A stretch of DNA of 64,000 nt from Vreelandella andesensis (GTDB lineage Bacteria > Pseudomonadota > Gammaproteobacteria > Pseudomonadales > Halomonadaceae). Position 1 is the first letter of the stretch. The number at the start of each line of letters is the position of its first letter. The notes below the pieces were generated by a model. The model searched no databases, was not told the DNA's origin, and saw only the letters and a list, made by a program, of their open reading frames with translations. The position numbers and the translations under genes are program-made. This document shows, in pieces, positions 10,365-20,165 of the stretch. Location of the stretch: contig NZ_RZHG01000018.1 of the NCBI RefSeq assembly GCF_003989795.1, positions 32,772-96,771 of the forward strand, given 5' to 3'.

Positions 10365-10802
10365 ATGCCAGTAGCGGAAAAGAAACCGGAAGCGTCCAAG
10401 TCCTTCACCCCGTATGAGCCAGCACCGGGTGAAGAGTATATGAACGAGAAGCAGCTCGCGCACTTCCGCCAGCTCCTTCTAAACTGGAAACAAGATCTCA
10501 TGGAAGAGGTGGACCGTACCGTACGCCACCTGCAAGAAGATGCTAATAACTATGCCGACCCCGCTGACCGCGCTACTCAAGAAGAGGGCTTCAGCTTAGA
10601 GCTGCGTACTCGCGATCGCGAACGAAAATTGCTGAAAAAGATCAACGAAACCATCGAAAAAATCGATGAAGATGATTACGGCTTTTGTGAAGCCTGTGGC
10701 GTTGAAATCGGCATTCGTCGTCTTGAAGCTCGCCCAACAGCAACGCTGTGCGTTGACTGCAAAACGCTGGCAGAGCTTAAAGAGAAACAGCTCGGTGGCT
10801 AA
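10365..10802 (+). CDS. dksA: RNA polymerase-binding transcription factor DksA
   Basis: Binds the RNA polymerase secondary channel and with ppGpp adjusts promoters of rRNA, tRNA and amino-acid genes. The product of 145 residues has a coiled-coil hairpin with the acidic tip DPADRAT (near residue 70) and a four-Cys zinc finger CEAC...CVDC near residues 112-135. ATG 10365 follows AAGGGG; the frame is open further upstream but that segment is not DksA-like. A terminator follows at 10859. Confidence 0.96.
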   Translation: MPVAEKKPEASKSFTPYEPAPGEEYMNEKQLAHFRQLLLNWKQDLMEEVDRTVRHLQEDANNYADPADRATQEEGFSLELRTRDRERKLLKKINETIEKIDEDDYGFCEACGVEIGIRRLEARPTATLCVDCKTLAELKEKQLGG

Positions 10803-10858
10803 CCATCGGCATCAATACGCTACGAGTTGCTAGTTCGCTACCAGCTAAAGCGCCCAGC

Positions 10859-10885
10859 GGGCACCCTTGAGGTGCCCGTTTTTGT
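10859..10885 (+). terminator. Intrinsic terminator after dksA
   Basis: Stem GGGCACC / GGTGCCC with a CTTGA loop, followed by GTTTTTG. It lies 57 bases after the dksA stop and separates it from gluQRS. The next stretch to 11005 is AT-rich and shows no credible gene. Confidence 0.9.
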
Positions 10886-11005
10886 TTGTCATCTTATACT
10901 TAATTTTGTACTTACATTTATATTTAACTTCGTAATTATATTCGCACTCATCAACGATCTTGTTGTTAACCACTGGCGTTATATGAACTACCGATTCAGG
11001 CTGTT

Positions 11006-11905
11006 ATGACCCCTACCACGCACTACCGGGGGCGCTTCGCTCCCACACCGTCAGGGCCGCTTCATCTTGGCTCGCTAGTGGCCGCTCTAGGCAGCTATCT
11101 AGATGCCCGCGCCGCTGGAGGCCAGTGGCTGGTTCGTGTCGAAGATATTGACCCACCACGCTGCCCGACTGGCGCGGGCGATACCATTCTTCGGCAGCTC
11201 GACGCCTTTGGGCTTCACTGGGATGAGAAAATTCGCTGGCAACGTCACCATCATGAGGCTTATCAACAGGCGCTTGATCAACTCGCTGCTCAAGGTTTAG
11301 CTTACCCATGCAGCTGTTCGAGAAAACAGTGGAAGGCATTCTCAGTTTATCCTGGCTGGTGCCGCAACAGCGTTTGTGATGCCACAAAGCCAGTTGCCTG
11401 GCGGCTGCGCAGCGACTTGGCAAAGCGACCTATCACTTGGCAGGATCGGCTGTTTGGCTTCCAACAGTTCGACCCTGACGTTTTGGGTGATGTTGTGCTT
11501 AAACGCAAAGACCAACTTTGGGCGTACCAGCTCGCCGTTGTAGTGGATGATGCTGATCAAGGCATTACCGATATTGTGCGCGGTTATGACCTGCTGGATA
11601 ACACGCCTTGGCAAGGCCAGCTACAGGTAGCGCTTGGTTTACCAACCCCCCGCTATCTACATTTACCCCTTGTGGTTACTCAAGATGGTCAAAAGCTTTC
11701 CAAGCAAAACCTGGCCCCAGCACTAGCCGAAGACGCCGATGGCATTCGCCGTCAGCTGTTTCAAGCACTGCAACTACTCGACCAAGCGCCGCCTGATATA
11801 TTGGCTCAAGAGCCACCAGAAGTGCAGCTACGCTGGGCAGTGGCACACTGGTCTGTTGAACAGCTTGTTGCCACCGTTCACCGCCCCTATCAACCAGAGT
11901 TTTAA
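11006..11905 (+). CDS. gluQ: Glutamyl-Q tRNA(Asp) synthetase
   Basis: Truncated GluRS paralogue that attaches glutamate to the queuosine base of tRNA-Asp. The 299-residue protein keeps the catalytic domain with the HIGH-like HLGS in [13 protein letters not shown], a zinc site CSC...C..C near residues 98-125, and KLSK in place of KMSKS near residue 235. It lacks the anticodon-binding domain of GluRS, as expected. The dksA-gluQRS order is widely conserved. The stop is one base before the cbrX start. Confidence 0.95.
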   Translation: MTPTTHYRGRFAPTPSGPLHLGSLVAALGSYLDARAAGGQWLVRVEDIDPPRCPTGAGDTILRQLDAFGLHWDEKIRWQRHHHEAYQQALDQLAAQGLAYPCSCSRKQWKAFSVYPGWCRNSVCDATKPVAWRLRSDLAKRPITWQDRLFGFQQFDPDVLGDVVLKRKDQLWAYQLAVVVDDADQGITDIVRGYDLLDNTPWQGQLQVALGLPTPRYLHLPLVVTQDGQKLSKQNLAPALAEDADGIRRQLFQALQLLDQAPPDILAQEPPEVQLRWAVAHWSVEQLVATVHRPYQPEF

Positions 11906-11906
11906 C

Positions 11907-12083
11907 ATGTACGTTTATCGCATACTGCTGTTCTTAGTATTTGGCGGATATTTGCTTTCGCCGCTATTGATGAATGGTTGGGGAGATCCAAGCGTTGCCT
12001 GGTATCGGCCGTTTGCTATTTGGGGTGGTCTGATCGCGCTAACGCTGTGGCTTGAGCAAAAAAGGAAGTTAGATGAGCGTTGA
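11907..12083 (+). CDS. cbrX: Small membrane protein CbrX
   Basis: A 58-residue protein with two hydrophobic segments (about residues 4-20 and 32-48) and a charged tail EQKRKLDER. It begins one base after the gluQRS stop, and its last 11 bases overlap the cbrA start, so translation is probably coupled to cbrA. In Pseudomonas a small ORF of this size and place is known as cbrX. The name rests on position and character rather than alignment. Confidence 0.7.
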   Translation: MYVYRILLFLVFGGYLLSPLLMNGWGDPSVAWYRPFAIWGGLIALTLWLEQKRKLDER

Positions 12084-15018
12084 GCTTTTAGGGGTAGTAT
12101 TACTTGGCTTAGGGTATCTAGCCTTGCTATTTGCCTGCGGCATGGCCGTCGAGCGCGGCTGGGTGCCCGCGCGCATTACGCGTCATCCCATTGTTTACAC
12201 CCTAGCATTGGGCGTGTACGCCAGCGCCTGGGCAGTTTATGGCAGTATTGAGCTTGCGGCGAAAGCTGGGTTTGGCTATCTAGCATACTACCTAGGCGCA
12301 GCCGGGGCTTTTTTGCTCGCACCTGTCCTGCTCGTGCCCATACAGCGCATTACCCGGACTTACCAACTCTCTTCTCTCGCTGATCTGTTTGCGTTTCGCT
12401 ACCGTTCCCGCTGGGCAGGCACGCTAGTCACCTTGATTAGCTTGTTGGCCGTCATGCCGCTGCTGGGCATTCAAGTACAAACCTTAAGCGATGCTATCTA
12501 TCTGCTCACCGGAAGCCGCTACAGTGCGGCGATAACGCTGCTTTTCTGCGGTATTATCGCAAGCTTTGCAGTGTGGTTTGGCGCGCGCCACAGCCACCGA
12601 CATCGTCACGACACGCTGCTCAGCGTGATTGCTTTTGAATCGATCATCAAATTATTGGCGTTGCTGGGGTTAGGTGCCATTGCTCTATGGTGGGTATTTG
12701 ACGGGCCACACAGTTTACAGCAGTGGCTAGAGGGGCCTGGAGCCGCTGCACAAGCCGCAACCCCACAACTTGAAGCGCCCCAATGGCGCACCCTACTACT
12801 GTTGTTTTTTGCGGCCGCTTTTATGATGCCGCACCTATTTCAAATCACATTTGCAGAAAGCCTTTCTCGCCACACCCTGCTCCAAGCTAGCTGGACGTTA
12901 CCATTGTTTCTGCTACTGATGGCGCTTCCCATACCTCTGATTTGGTGGGCTGCACAATCAACAAACGAGACAATTCCGGTCGCAGCCTACGCTGCTTTCT
13001 TGATGACAGAGCACTGGTGGGTGGGAGCGTTAGCTTTTATCGGCGGTCTTGCTGCCGCCAGTGGCACCATGATGATGATTGCGCTAGCCCTATCAGGCAT
13101 GGTGCTGAATCACGTGGTGCTGGTGGCTCGCCCACCTGAAGCGCGTAGCGATTTATATGGCTGGCTACTATGGCTTCGCCGCGGCCTAGTTGTCGCTGTC
13201 ATCGCGGGCGGATGGCTATTTGCTGAAAGCGTCGGCCGTTACCATTCGCTGACAAACCTGGGGCTCGCTGCGTTTGTAGGCATGGCACAGTGCCTGCCCG
13301 GCATGCTGGCATTGCTGTACTGGCCAGGCGCAAACCGCAAGGGCATGGTGGCCGGGCTAATGAGCGGCATTATTATTTGGCTGTGGGGCCTATGGCTACC
13401 GCTCCTGTTTGATATGCCCATGTTATCGCTACCCTTTACACCGCTGATGTCTGCAAATGCGCCCATTTGGTATAACGTTACGCTGGTCTCTTTAGCCGCT
13501 AATATTTTACTACTGATCATTGTGTCATTATTTACGCGTATTTCAGAAGGTGAACGCTCCGCGGCTGAAGCGTGTTCCGTAGATGCCGTTATTCGCTCAA
13601 AACGCTTACCACTGGAAGCAGCCACGGCGGGAGACTTTCCCACTTACCTTGCCCAAGCGTTGGGTGATGAAGCTGCCAGCCGTGAAGTTGACCGGGCTCT
13701 GACGGCGCTAAACCTGACCCCACAGGAGCGCCGCCCTTATGCACTTCGCCGCCTGCGCGACCGGATCCAGGCTAATTTATCCGGTTTAATGGGGCCTTCT
13801 GTCGCACGGGACATTGTTGATCGCTATTTGCCCTATCGCCACGACGATGCACCGGTTACTGACGATATTCATTTTGTGGAAAGCCGCCTTGAAGCTTACC
13901 GCTCTCGGCTCACTGGGCTGGCTCGAGAGCTAGATGGTCTGCGCCGCCATCACCGGCAAACCCTGGCTTACTTGCCCATAGGCTTGTGCGTGCTGGGCGA
14001 CGATGATGAACTGCTAATGTGGAATCAGGCACTTTCAGTGCTCTCTGGGATTAGCGGCGATAGCGTGATTGGCTCACGCCGAGACAGCCTGCCCCCTCCC
14101 TGGCCCAATTTGCTGGGTAGCGTACTCAATGCCAGTCAAACACCGCTGTATAAACAAGCGGTATCGCTACATGGTAAAGATTACTTCCTAACCCTTCATA
14201 AAGCCGTGCTGAGCGGACACGACAGCCGTGGCGGCAGCGTGATTCTGGTAGAAGACCACACTGAAATGAAGTGGTTAGAAGAAGAGCTTGTACACGCAGC
14301 TCGTTTAGCATCCATTGGGCAACTTGCGGCGGGTGTCGCGCATGAAATTGGCAACCCAATTACGGGCATTTCATCACTGGCCCAAAACCTGCGCTACGAT
14401 ACCGATGACCCAGCGCTACTGGAAACGGCTGACCAAATTCAACAGCTCACTCAACGAGTCACCAAAATTGTTAACTCGCTAGTCGGTTTTGCCCACGGCG
14501 GCCGACAGACGTTGCCACTGCCGGCGTCCCCCGCCTCGCTTTCCACCATTAGCGAAGACGCGCTGCACTTGATCCATTTAGGGCGCTCAGGAGAGGATGT
14601 GAGCTTTACCAACGATTGTCCAAATGACATTGTGGTGCGTGGCGATCCTCAGCGATTAACACAGGTCATGGTCAACTTACTGAGTAATGCCAAAGATGCC
14701 TGCGATACTCAAGGCGCGGTTCATATTGAAGCAGGCAAACAGGCCAACCATGCTTGGTGGCGAGTAACCGATGATGGTCATGGCATTGACCCAAGCGTGA
14801 AACATCGTCTTTTCGAGCCGTTCACCACGACCAAGCCTGCAGGCCAGGGAACTGGGCTGGGGCTCTCGTTGGCCTACCAAATTATCAATGAGCACCAAGG
14901 CAAAATAGAGGTTGCGTCACCGCCTCCAGGAAAGCCTCGCGGCACTGCCATTACGCTTTGGCTACCGCTTTACCAACAGGATGATCACCTACCTCATGCC
15001 CAGGATACTGATTGTTGA
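12073..15018 (+). CDS. cbrA: CbrA transporter-like sensor histidine kinase
   Basis: Sensor of the CbrAB system that adjusts carbon and nitrogen use. The 981-residue protein opens with a 13-TM sodium/solute symporter-like domain (to about residue 490) and a STAC-type linker. A PAS-like region follows (about 620-740), then HisKA with the phospho-His in [12 protein letters not shown] (near residue 757) and an ATPase domain with [17 protein letters not shown] and GTGLGLS. The start overlaps cbrX by 11 bases and the end overlaps cbrB by 23, giving a coupled cbrXAB unit. The signal is not known; related kinases transport or respond to histidine. Confidence 0.93.
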   Translation: MSVELLGVVLLGLGYLALLFACGMAVERGWVPARITRHPIVYTLALGVYASAWAVYGSIELAAKAGFGYLAYYLGAAGAFLLAPVLLVPIQRITRTYQLSSLADLFAFRYRSRWAGTLVTLISLLAVMPLLGIQVQTLSDAIYLLTGSRYSAAITLLFCGIIASFAVWFGARHSHRHRHDTLLSVIAFESIIKLLALLGLGAIALWWVFDGPHSLQQWLEGPGAAAQAATPQLEAPQWRTLLLLFFAAAFMMPHLFQITFAESLSRHTLLQASWTLPLFLLLMALPIPLIWWAAQSTNETIPVAAYAAFLMTEHWWVGALAFIGGLAAASGTMMMIALALSGMVLNHVVLVARPPEARSDLYGWLLWLRRGLVVAVIAGGWLFAESVGRYHSLTNLGLAAFVGMAQCLPGMLALLYWPGANRKGMVAGLMSGIIIWLWGLWLPLLFDMPMLSLPFTPLMSANAPIWYNVTLVSLAANILLLIIVSLFTRISEGERSAAEACSVDAVIRSKRLPLEAATAGDFPTYLAQALGDEAASREVDRALTALNLTPQERRPYALRRLRDRIQANLSGLMGPSVARDIVDRYLPYRHDDAPVTDDIHFVESRLEAYRSRLTGLARELDGLRRHHRQTLAYLPIGLCVLGDDDELLMWNQALSVLSGISGDSVIGSRRDSLPPPWPNLLGSVLNASQTPLYKQAVSLHGKDYFLTLHKAVLSGHDSRGGSVILVEDHTEMKWLEEELVHAARLASIGQLAAGVAHEIGNPITGISSLAQNLRYDTDDPALLETADQIQQLTQRVTKIVNSLVGFAHGGRQTLPLPASPASLSTISEDALHLIHLGRSGEDVSFTNDCPNDIVVRGDPQRLTQVMVNLLSNAKDACDTQGAVHIEAGKQANHAWWRVTDDGHGIDPSVKHRLFEPFTTTKPAGQGTGLGLSLAYQIINEHQGKIEVASPPPGKPRGTAITLWLPLYQQDDHLPHAQDTDC

Positions 15019-16384
15019 AGATGAAGCGATTATTCGCAGCGCTTTAAAGCGTTTACTCGAACGTCACAGCTATATCGTCAGCGAAGCTGCCAGCGCAGAA
15101 GAAGCACGTGCGCTGGCTCCTAGCGAGTTTGATCTAGTGATTAGCGACCTGCGATTGCCTGGTGATCCAGGCACCGCCCTGATTGAGGCCGCCGCCCCCG
15201 CGCCAGTGCTGATTATGACCAGCTATGCCAGCATGCGCTCGGCAGTCGACGCGCTTAAGCAAGGGGCTGTGGACTATGTCGCTAAGCCATTTGATCATAC
15301 CGAGCTTTTAGAAACCGTCGAACGTATCCTACACAAGCAGTCGATGCTGCAAGGCACGCCTCCAGATATCACCGATAAAGGTGGTGGACGCCAAACCATG
15401 ATCGGCGACTGCACTGCTATGCAGCAGGTTTATACCCGCATTCGTAAAACAGCCCCGGCAGACGTTACCGTGCTGATTCAAGGAGAATCCGGCACAGGTA
15501 AGGAGCTTGTCGCCCGTGCCATTCATCAGCAAAGCAAGCGAGCTAAAGCATCACTGATTTGCGTGAACTGTGCGGCAATACCTGAGACGCTGATTGAGTC
15601 AGAACTGTTTGGACATGAAAAAGGGGCATTTACCGGCGCTAGCGCTGCCCGGACCGGGCTAGTCGAAGCCGCCGACGGTGGCACCCTATTTCTAGATGAA
15701 ATTGGCGAATTACCGTTGGATGCCCAGGCACGACTGCTGCGAGTGCTTCAAGAAGGTGAGATCCGCAAAATTGGCTCCGTCGAAACACGCCATGTAGATG
15801 TGCGCCTGATCGCCGCCACCCACAGGGACCTACGCGCTCTGTCAAAAACCGGAGAATTTCGACTAGACCTCTACTATCGCCTCAACGTTATGCAGATTGA
15901 ACTGCCACCGCTACGTGACCGTGAAGAAGACGTATTGAAAATAGCCGACATCCTGTTAGATAAGGCGTGTAAACGCCATGACCGTCAAGGGCTCCGTTTG
16001 TCACGAGCTTCCCGGCAGGATCTACGCGACTATCCCTGGCCAGGTAACGTACGGGAGCTTGAGAATGCACTTGAGAGAGGCGTTATTCTCGCCGAAGGGC
16101 ATTTAATTCACCCAGATGACCTTGGCCTTGCCCCTGTTACCAGCCGACCTCACTCTTCCGCAGGTAGTGGCACCGCCGTATTAGCGAATGAAGCGTCAGC
16201 GCCAACTGGAGATGACGACGACCTCTCTCTCGAAGACTATTTTCAGCACTTTGTATTAGAGCATCAGGATCAAATGAGTGAAACCGAGTTAGCCCAAAAG
16301 CTGGGGATCAGTCGTAAAAATTTATGGGAGCGACGCCAACGCCTAGGTATTCCCCGTAAAAAAACCGCTCGCCGCCCCACTTAG
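14996..16384 (+). CDS. cbrB: CbrB sigma-54-dependent response regulator
   Basis: NtrC-family activator of 462 residues. Receiver domain: [14 protein letters not shown], phospho-Asp in VISDLRLPG (near residue 50), Lys in VAKPFDH. AAA+ domain: Walker A GESGTGKE (near residue 160), the sigma-54-contact loop GAFTGA, Walker [13 protein letters not shown] and an arginine-rich sensor region. The Fis-type helix-turn-helix [20 protein letters not shown] sits at the C-terminus. The start at 14996 aligns with receiver starts; 14981 is an alternative. Its probable target is the adjacent sRNA promoter. Confidence 0.93.
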   Translation: MPRILIVEDEAIIRSALKRLLERHSYIVSEAASAEEARALAPSEFDLVISDLRLPGDPGTALIEAAAPAPVLIMTSYASMRSAVDALKQGAVDYVAKPFDHTELLETVERILHKQSMLQGTPPDITDKGGGRQTMIGDCTAMQQVYTRIRKTAPADVTVLIQGESGTGKELVARAIHQQSKRAKASLICVNCAAIPETLIESELFGHEKGAFTGASAARTGLVEAADGGTLFLDEIGELPLDAQARLLRVLQEGEIRKIGSVETRHVDVRLIAATHRDLRALSKTGEFRLDLYYRLNVMQIELPPLRDREEDVLKIADILLDKACKRHDRQGLRLSRASRQDLRDYPWPGNVRELENALERGVILAEGHLIHPDDLGLAPVTSRPHSSAGSGTAVLANEASAPTGDDDDLSLEDYFQHFVLEHQDQMSETELAQKLGISRKNLWERRQRLGIPRKKTARRPT

Positions 16385-16487
16385 GTGGTGGCACAACGTA
16401 AATAAGCCGCTCGCCACACGCTCTCTACGACTAACGTCCAATAGATTGATTTGCATAAGAAATAGTCAAAATATTTCCATCAGACAC

Positions 16488-16538
16488 TGTTACCTTCCCA
16501 CACAACGAAGACTCAAAATTGGTTAAAAACGGGTAACA
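16488..16538 (+). promoter_or_regulatory. Candidate CbrB upstream activator site
   Basis: An inverted pair TGTTACC (16488-16494) and GGTAACA (16532-16538) lies 75-125 bases upstream of the sigma-54 promoter. These hexamers match the TGTTAC/GTAACA half-sites recalled for CbrB in Pseudomonas. The gap here (37 nt between heptamers) is wider than a simple dimer site, so the halves may belong to separate subsites. Confidence 0.5.
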
Positions 16539-16612
16539 CTATGCACCGAGATTAGTTCCTTGGCACAGCAGATAAATTACAAGACAATGAAATTTAAAGA
16601 ATAAATTATAGG

Positions 16613-16628
16613 TGGCACAGCAAGTGCA
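16613..16628 (+). promoter_or_regulatory. Sigma-54 promoter of the CrcZ-like RNA
   Basis: TGGCAC-N6-TGCA, with the -24 GG at 16614-16615 and the -12 GC at 16626-16627, fits the RpoN consensus spacing exactly. Transcription would begin near 16639. It is 228 bases after cbrB, the gene for a sigma-54 activator. A second TGGCACAGCA at 16561 lacks the GC element. Confidence 0.8.
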
Positions 16629-16638
16629 GTATTACTGG

Positions 16639-17102
16639 GTAAGAAAAACAAAATGGGCAGCGCGGACGTCGCCAATAAAAACAATATGACGCCGCCCAAC
16701 CTGAGCCAAAATAAAAACAACAGGGCCAGGCAGAGATCATAGTACTAACAAGAACAACAGGCTTGAGTCTCACTACTTGCTAGCGCTGAGCAGAATAAGT
16801 GCAGCGAACAATAACAACAGTCAGCAAGTGCCCAAAAAAGGACGCGACGTACACAAAGAATCTGCTTCCTAACAAAAATAACAGCAGCATGTGTGTACAC
16901 CCCGGAGCTAATAACAATTCGCCGGGAGATAAAAGTTCGCGGTTGGATTATTGTTTTGAATACGAGGCGGTCGGAATCAGACTGGTTCTTACGCCTACCG
17001 ACTGCGGTGCGTATTCAGAGCGATGTGCCATCATGAATAAAAACAGCAGCATGGACGCTGATTGTCTGCTTTATAGGGGAGGCTTTTATAGCCTCCCCTT
17101 TC
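16639..17102 (+). ncRNA. crcZ: CrcZ-like Hfq/Crc-sequestering small RNA
   Basis: The region from the sigma-54 promoter to the terminator at 17075 would give an RNA of about 460 nt, close to Pseudomonas CrcZ. It has eight A-rich motifs of the AAnAAnAA type: near 16641, 16674, 16708, 16747, 16807, 16871, 16910 and 17036 (for example AACAAGAACAACA and AACAATAACAACA). In Pseudomonas such motifs bind Hfq with Crc and relieve catabolite repression. Position between cbrB and pcnB is the same. An ATG-initiated frame at 16799 covers the motifs but has low-complexity N/K content and no ribosome-binding site. 5' end and function are inferred. Confidence 0.78.
17075..17102 (+). terminator. Intrinsic terminator of the CrcZ-like RNA
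   Basis: Stem AGGGGAGGC / GCCTCCCCT with loop TTTTATA, followed by TTTCC. It closes the A-rich transcript about 165 bases before pcnB. Confidence 0.85.
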
Positions 17103-17213
17103 CGCGTTCAAGGTAGTCGTCTTCTACAAACCTTGTTCGAGTGCTTTGCAAGCATCAAGGGGTCGGCTACACTCAGCAGCTTACCGCCATCATGCAGTTA
17201 TTTTCTCGCTACG

Positions 17214-17249
17214 TTTTCGATACTGTTTTCGATATTGTCTTCGATACCC
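17214..17249 (+). repeat. 12-bp tandem repeat, three copies
   Basis: Units TTTTCGATACTG, TTTTCGATATTG and TCTTCGATACCC lie head to tail just before the pcnB start. They extend the pcnB frame upstream as an arginine/tyrosine-rich stretch that PcnB proteins do not have, so they are taken as untranslated. Confidence 0.75.
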
Positions 17250-17268
17250 TGCGAGTCGATACCGCCGC

Positions 17269-18654
17269 ATGTTTAAAGGATTTACCCGTTTATCACATAG
17301 CCCGGGAGAGCACTTGAAATCCCTGCTCGATTTCCCAGAGAGCGCCGTTGAAGCGCTCACTCCACGTATTATTCCGCGCTCCGAGCACCCAGTTTCTCGT
17401 CAGCAAATCAGCGAGGCCGCGCTAAAAGTCCTCTATCGTCTCAATGGCGCCGGATTTGATGCCTACCTGGTCGGCGGCTGCATTCGCGATGCATTGCTGG
17501 GAAAAATGCCGAAAGATTTCGACGTTGCGACGAATGCGACGCCAGAACAGGTGCGGGATCTGTTCCGCAATTCGCGGCTAATTGGTCGGCGCTTCCGCAT
17601 TGTGCATGTGCGCTTTGGCCGCGAAGTCATTGAAGTCACTACTTTCCGTGGCAAGCCCCAGGACGAGCACGGTGATCATATCGCCCAACAGTCTGATGAC
17701 GGCCTGCTATTGCGAGACAATGTGTGGGGCAACATCGAAGAAGACGCCCTACGTCGCGACTTCACTGTGAATGCGCTTTACTACAATATCGCTGACTTCA
17801 CGATTCATGACTTTGCTAACGGCGCGCGTGATATTGAGTCGCGTACGCTGAGACTCATTGGCGACCCGATTACCCGTTACAGAGAAGACCCGGTACGTAT
17901 GCTGCGCGCAGTACGCTTTGCAGCCAAGCTTGATTTCACCATCGAGTCTACCACCGAAGAGCCAATGTACGACTTGGCGCCGCTGTTACTACAAATCCCT
18001 CCCGCCCGTTTGTTTGATGAAGTGCTCAAACTATTCATGTCGGGGCACGGTTTAATTACTTTCCGCCTACTCAGTCACTACAACTTGTTTGGTATGTTGT
18101 TCCCCGAATCGGAAGAAGCCATGGCGGATGCCGCCTGGGCCGAAGAGCTGATTGAGCAAGCGCTCGCCAACACCGACAAGCGCATTGCAGAAGGTCGGCC
18201 AGTCACGCCGGCCTTCCTGTTAGCTGCCTTTTTGTGGGCACCGGTAGCACATCGACAAGCAGAGCTTGAACGAGAAGGCATGCCCGCCATTCCAGCGTTA
18301 CAGACTGCTGCGCAACAGGTGGCATCACGTCAGTTGCAGCATATTTCGATTCCCAAGCGCTTCGGCATGCCAATGCGCGATATTTGGGAGCTACAGGCAC
18401 GTCTTCCACTACGCCGAGGCAAGCGGGCATTTCAAACTCGCGAACACCCACGCTTTCGGGCAGCCTACGATCTACTGCTGTTACGTGAGCAAGCGGGCGA
18501 AATACCGCGCGGCTTAGGCGATTGGTGGAACGCATTCCAGCAAGGCGATGAACACGAACAGCTCCGGCTCCTGCAAAAAGTGGGAGGCGATCCGGCAAGC
18601 CAGGGTGATCGTCGCCGTAAAAAGCGCCGTAAACCTCGTAAAACCGAGCAGTGA
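17269..18654 (+). CDS. pcnB: Poly(A) polymerase I
   Basis: Adds 3' poly(A) tails that promote RNA decay. The 461-residue protein has the nucleotidyltransferase head LVGGCIRDALLGKMPKDFDV (near residues 65-85), with catalytic DFD, then DDALRRDFTVNAL-type EEDALRRDFTVNAL and RYREDPVRMLRAVRFAAKL, and a basic C-terminal tail RRRKKRRKPRK. ATG 17269 is chosen because the 41 codons upstream are repeat-derived; it has no strong ribosome-binding site, and a TTG at 17314 after GGGAGAG is an alternative. folK follows after 7 bases. Confidence 0.92.
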   Translation: MFKGFTRLSHSPGEHLKSLLDFPESAVEALTPRIIPRSEHPVSRQQISEAALKVLYRLNGAGFDAYLVGGCIRDALLGKMPKDFDVATNATPEQVRDLFRNSRLIGRRFRIVHVRFGREVIEVTTFRGKPQDEHGDHIAQQSDDGLLLRDNVWGNIEEDALRRDFTVNALYYNIADFTIHDFANGARDIESRTLRLIGDPITRYREDPVRMLRAVRFAAKLDFTIESTTEEPMYDLAPLLLQIPPARLFDEVLKLFMSGHGLITFRLLSHYNLFGMLFPESEEAMADAAWAEELIEQALANTDKRIAEGRPVTPAFLLAAFLWAPVAHRQAELEREGMPAIPALQTAAQQVASRQLQHISIPKRFGMPMRDIWELQARLPLRRGKRAFQTREHPRFRAAYDLLLLREQAGEIPRGLGDWWNAFQQGDEHEQLRLLQKVGGDPASQGDRRRKKRRKPRKTEQ

Positions 18655-18661
18655 GAGCGTA

Positions 18662-19183
18662 ATGTCACTTGCTTATATTGGCTTAGGTAGCAATCTGGAT
18701 AACCCGCTCGAGCACGTTCTTCAGGCCTTACGAGAGCTTGGCGAATTGCCTCTTTGCCAGCTTGTTGCTCACTCGTCTCTACATGCAACACGCCCAGTGG
18801 GACCACAAGATCAGCCTGACTTTATTAATGCCGTGGCTGCCCTTAAAACTAAGCTGTCACCGCTTGCACTGCTGGATCAGCTTCAAGCGCTAGAACAGCG
18901 CCACCGCCGTCGACGATTGCGTCACTGGGGGCCGCGCACGCTGGATTTAGATATGCTGCTTTATGATCAAGACACGATCACGCACCCCAGGTTAGCGGTT
19001 CCTCACCCCCATATGCATAAACGCGCTTTTGTATTAGCGCCTCTTGAAGAATTGGTGTTGGCCGCTCAACCTGAGCCAATACTTCTTTACCAACAGCCGC
19101 TTAAAGACTGGCTGAAGCACCTTGAGCAAAGCGACATACAACGGTTGAGCATTCCAGATGCCACCTCGACTGCTACCGTCTGA
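18662..19183 (+). CDS. folK: HPPK (hydroxymethyldihydropterin pyrophosphokinase)
   Basis: Transfers pyrophosphate from ATP to 6-hydroxymethyl-dihydropterin in folate synthesis. The 173-residue protein has YIGLGSNLDNP at the start, RPVGPQDQPDFINAV near residue 45 and the family block HWGPRTLDLDMLLYD with the metal-binding Asp pair near residue 98. It follows pcnB and precedes panB as in Pseudomonas. The next folate gene in the window, folP, is far away and unlinked. Confidence 0.95.
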   Translation: MSLAYIGLGSNLDNPLEHVLQALRELGELPLCQLVAHSSLHATRPVGPQDQPDFINAVAALKTKLSPLALLDQLQALEQRHRRRRLRHWGPRTLDLDMLLYDQDTITHPRLAVPHPHMHKRAFVLAPLEELVLAAQPEPILLYQQPLKDWLKHLEQSDIQRLSIPDATSTATV

Positions 19184-19318
19184 CACAAATCTCGACACCA
19201 AGCCTCTATTTAGGTAACAATTACCAGTTACACTACTTCACGCTTGCAAGGACGCAACGTTTATAATGGTCGGCTGCCCACGTTGCATCGGCCCACTTAG
19301 AAACTACGAGAGCACGCC

Positions 19319-20110
19319 ATGAAAACTGTCACTCTGAGCACTCTGCAGGCGTACAAGCGCGCCGGCGAAACGTTCAGCTGCCTGACCGCTTACGATGCCT
19401 CTTTTGCCCATGCTGCCAGCGCTGCAGGAATCGATGTTCTGCTAGTCGGCGACTCCCTGGGCATGGTGTTACAAGGACACAGTAGTACGCTCCCTGTGAC
19501 CATTGAGGATATTTGCTACCACACGCGCTGCGCAGCGCGTGGTAAAGGCCATAGCCTGCTCATGGTGGACTTGCCTTTCATGAGCAATGCCACCACGGAA
19601 CGCATGCTAGAAGATTCTGCCGCATTAATGCGTGCTGGCGCTGAACTGGTAAAAGTTGAAGGCGAAGCATGGATGGCCGACGGTATCCGTGAGATGACCC
19701 GGCGCGGCGTTCCGGTATGCGCCCACCTAGGGCTAACCCCGCAAACTGTTTACCAGTTAGGCGGTTATAAAGTGCAAGGCCGCGAAGCGGCCCAAGCCGA
19801 ACAAATTATTAGTGATGCTAAAGTGCTCGTTGAGGCTGGCGCTTCCGTAATTCTGCTGGAATGTGTGCCAGCAAGCCTTGGTAAAGCGGTTACTGAGGCC
19901 CTGGATGTACCGGTGATTGGCATTGGCGCTGGCCCTGATACCGATGGTCAAATTTTAGTCATGCACGACGTACTCGGTGTCACCCACGGACGTACACCGC
20001 GCTTTGTCAAAAATTTCATGGCCGAGGCTGACAGTATTCAAAGCGCGTTTGAACACTACCATGAAGCGGTTAAAACCCGTGCCTTCCCTGCAACTGAACA
20101 TTGTTTTTAA
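19319..20110 (+). CDS. panB: Ketopantoate hydroxymethyltransferase
   Basis: Makes ketopantoate from ketoisovalerate and methylene-THF, the first committed step to pantothenate. The product of 263 residues has LTAYDASFAHAAS, LVGDSLGMVLQGH (Mg-binding Asp near residue 44), VDLPFMS, KVEGEAWMADG and VPVIGIGAGPDTDGQILVMHD. ATG 19319 follows GAGAGCA at usual spacing. The stop codon lies inside the first unit of a 13-bp triplicate. panC and panD follow on the same strand. Confidence 0.96.
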   Translation: MKTVTLSTLQAYKRAGETFSCLTAYDASFAHAASAAGIDVLLVGDSLGMVLQGHSSTLPVTIEDICYHTRCAARGKGHSLLMVDLPFMSNATTERMLEDSAALMRAGAELVKVEGEAWMADGIREMTRRGVPVCAHLGLTPQTVYQLGGYKVQGREAAQAEQIISDAKVLVEAGASVILLECVPASLGKAVTEALDVPVIGIGAGPDTDGQILVMHDVLGVTHGRTPRFVKNFMAEADSIQSAFEHYHEAVKTRAFPATEHCF

Positions 20111-20144
20111 GCACCATCTTTAAGCACTATCTTTAAGCACCATC
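20106..20144 (+). repeat. 13-bp tandem repeat, three copies
   Basis: Units TTTAAGCACCATC, TTTAAGCACTATC and TTTAAGCACCATC run head to tail across the panB-panC junction. The panB TAA stop is within the first unit, and each further unit carries another potential TAA. The array lengthens the spacer to panC. Confidence 0.85.
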
Positions 20145-20165
20145 TGGAACGGCAGCGACTTCTTT

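Noticed and set aside
10827..11009. 60-residue hydrophobic frame after dksA
   Set aside because: Spans the dksA terminator and an AT-rich stretch; its hydrophobicity follows from T-rich sequence.
16559..16576. Second sigma-54-like site TGGCACAGCA
   Set aside because: Lacks the -12 GC at the required distance.
16799..17116. 105-residue frame in the cbrB-pcnB gap
   Set aside because: Low-complexity Asn/Lys content from A-rich motifs, no ribosome-binding site, and overlap with the sRNA and its terminator.
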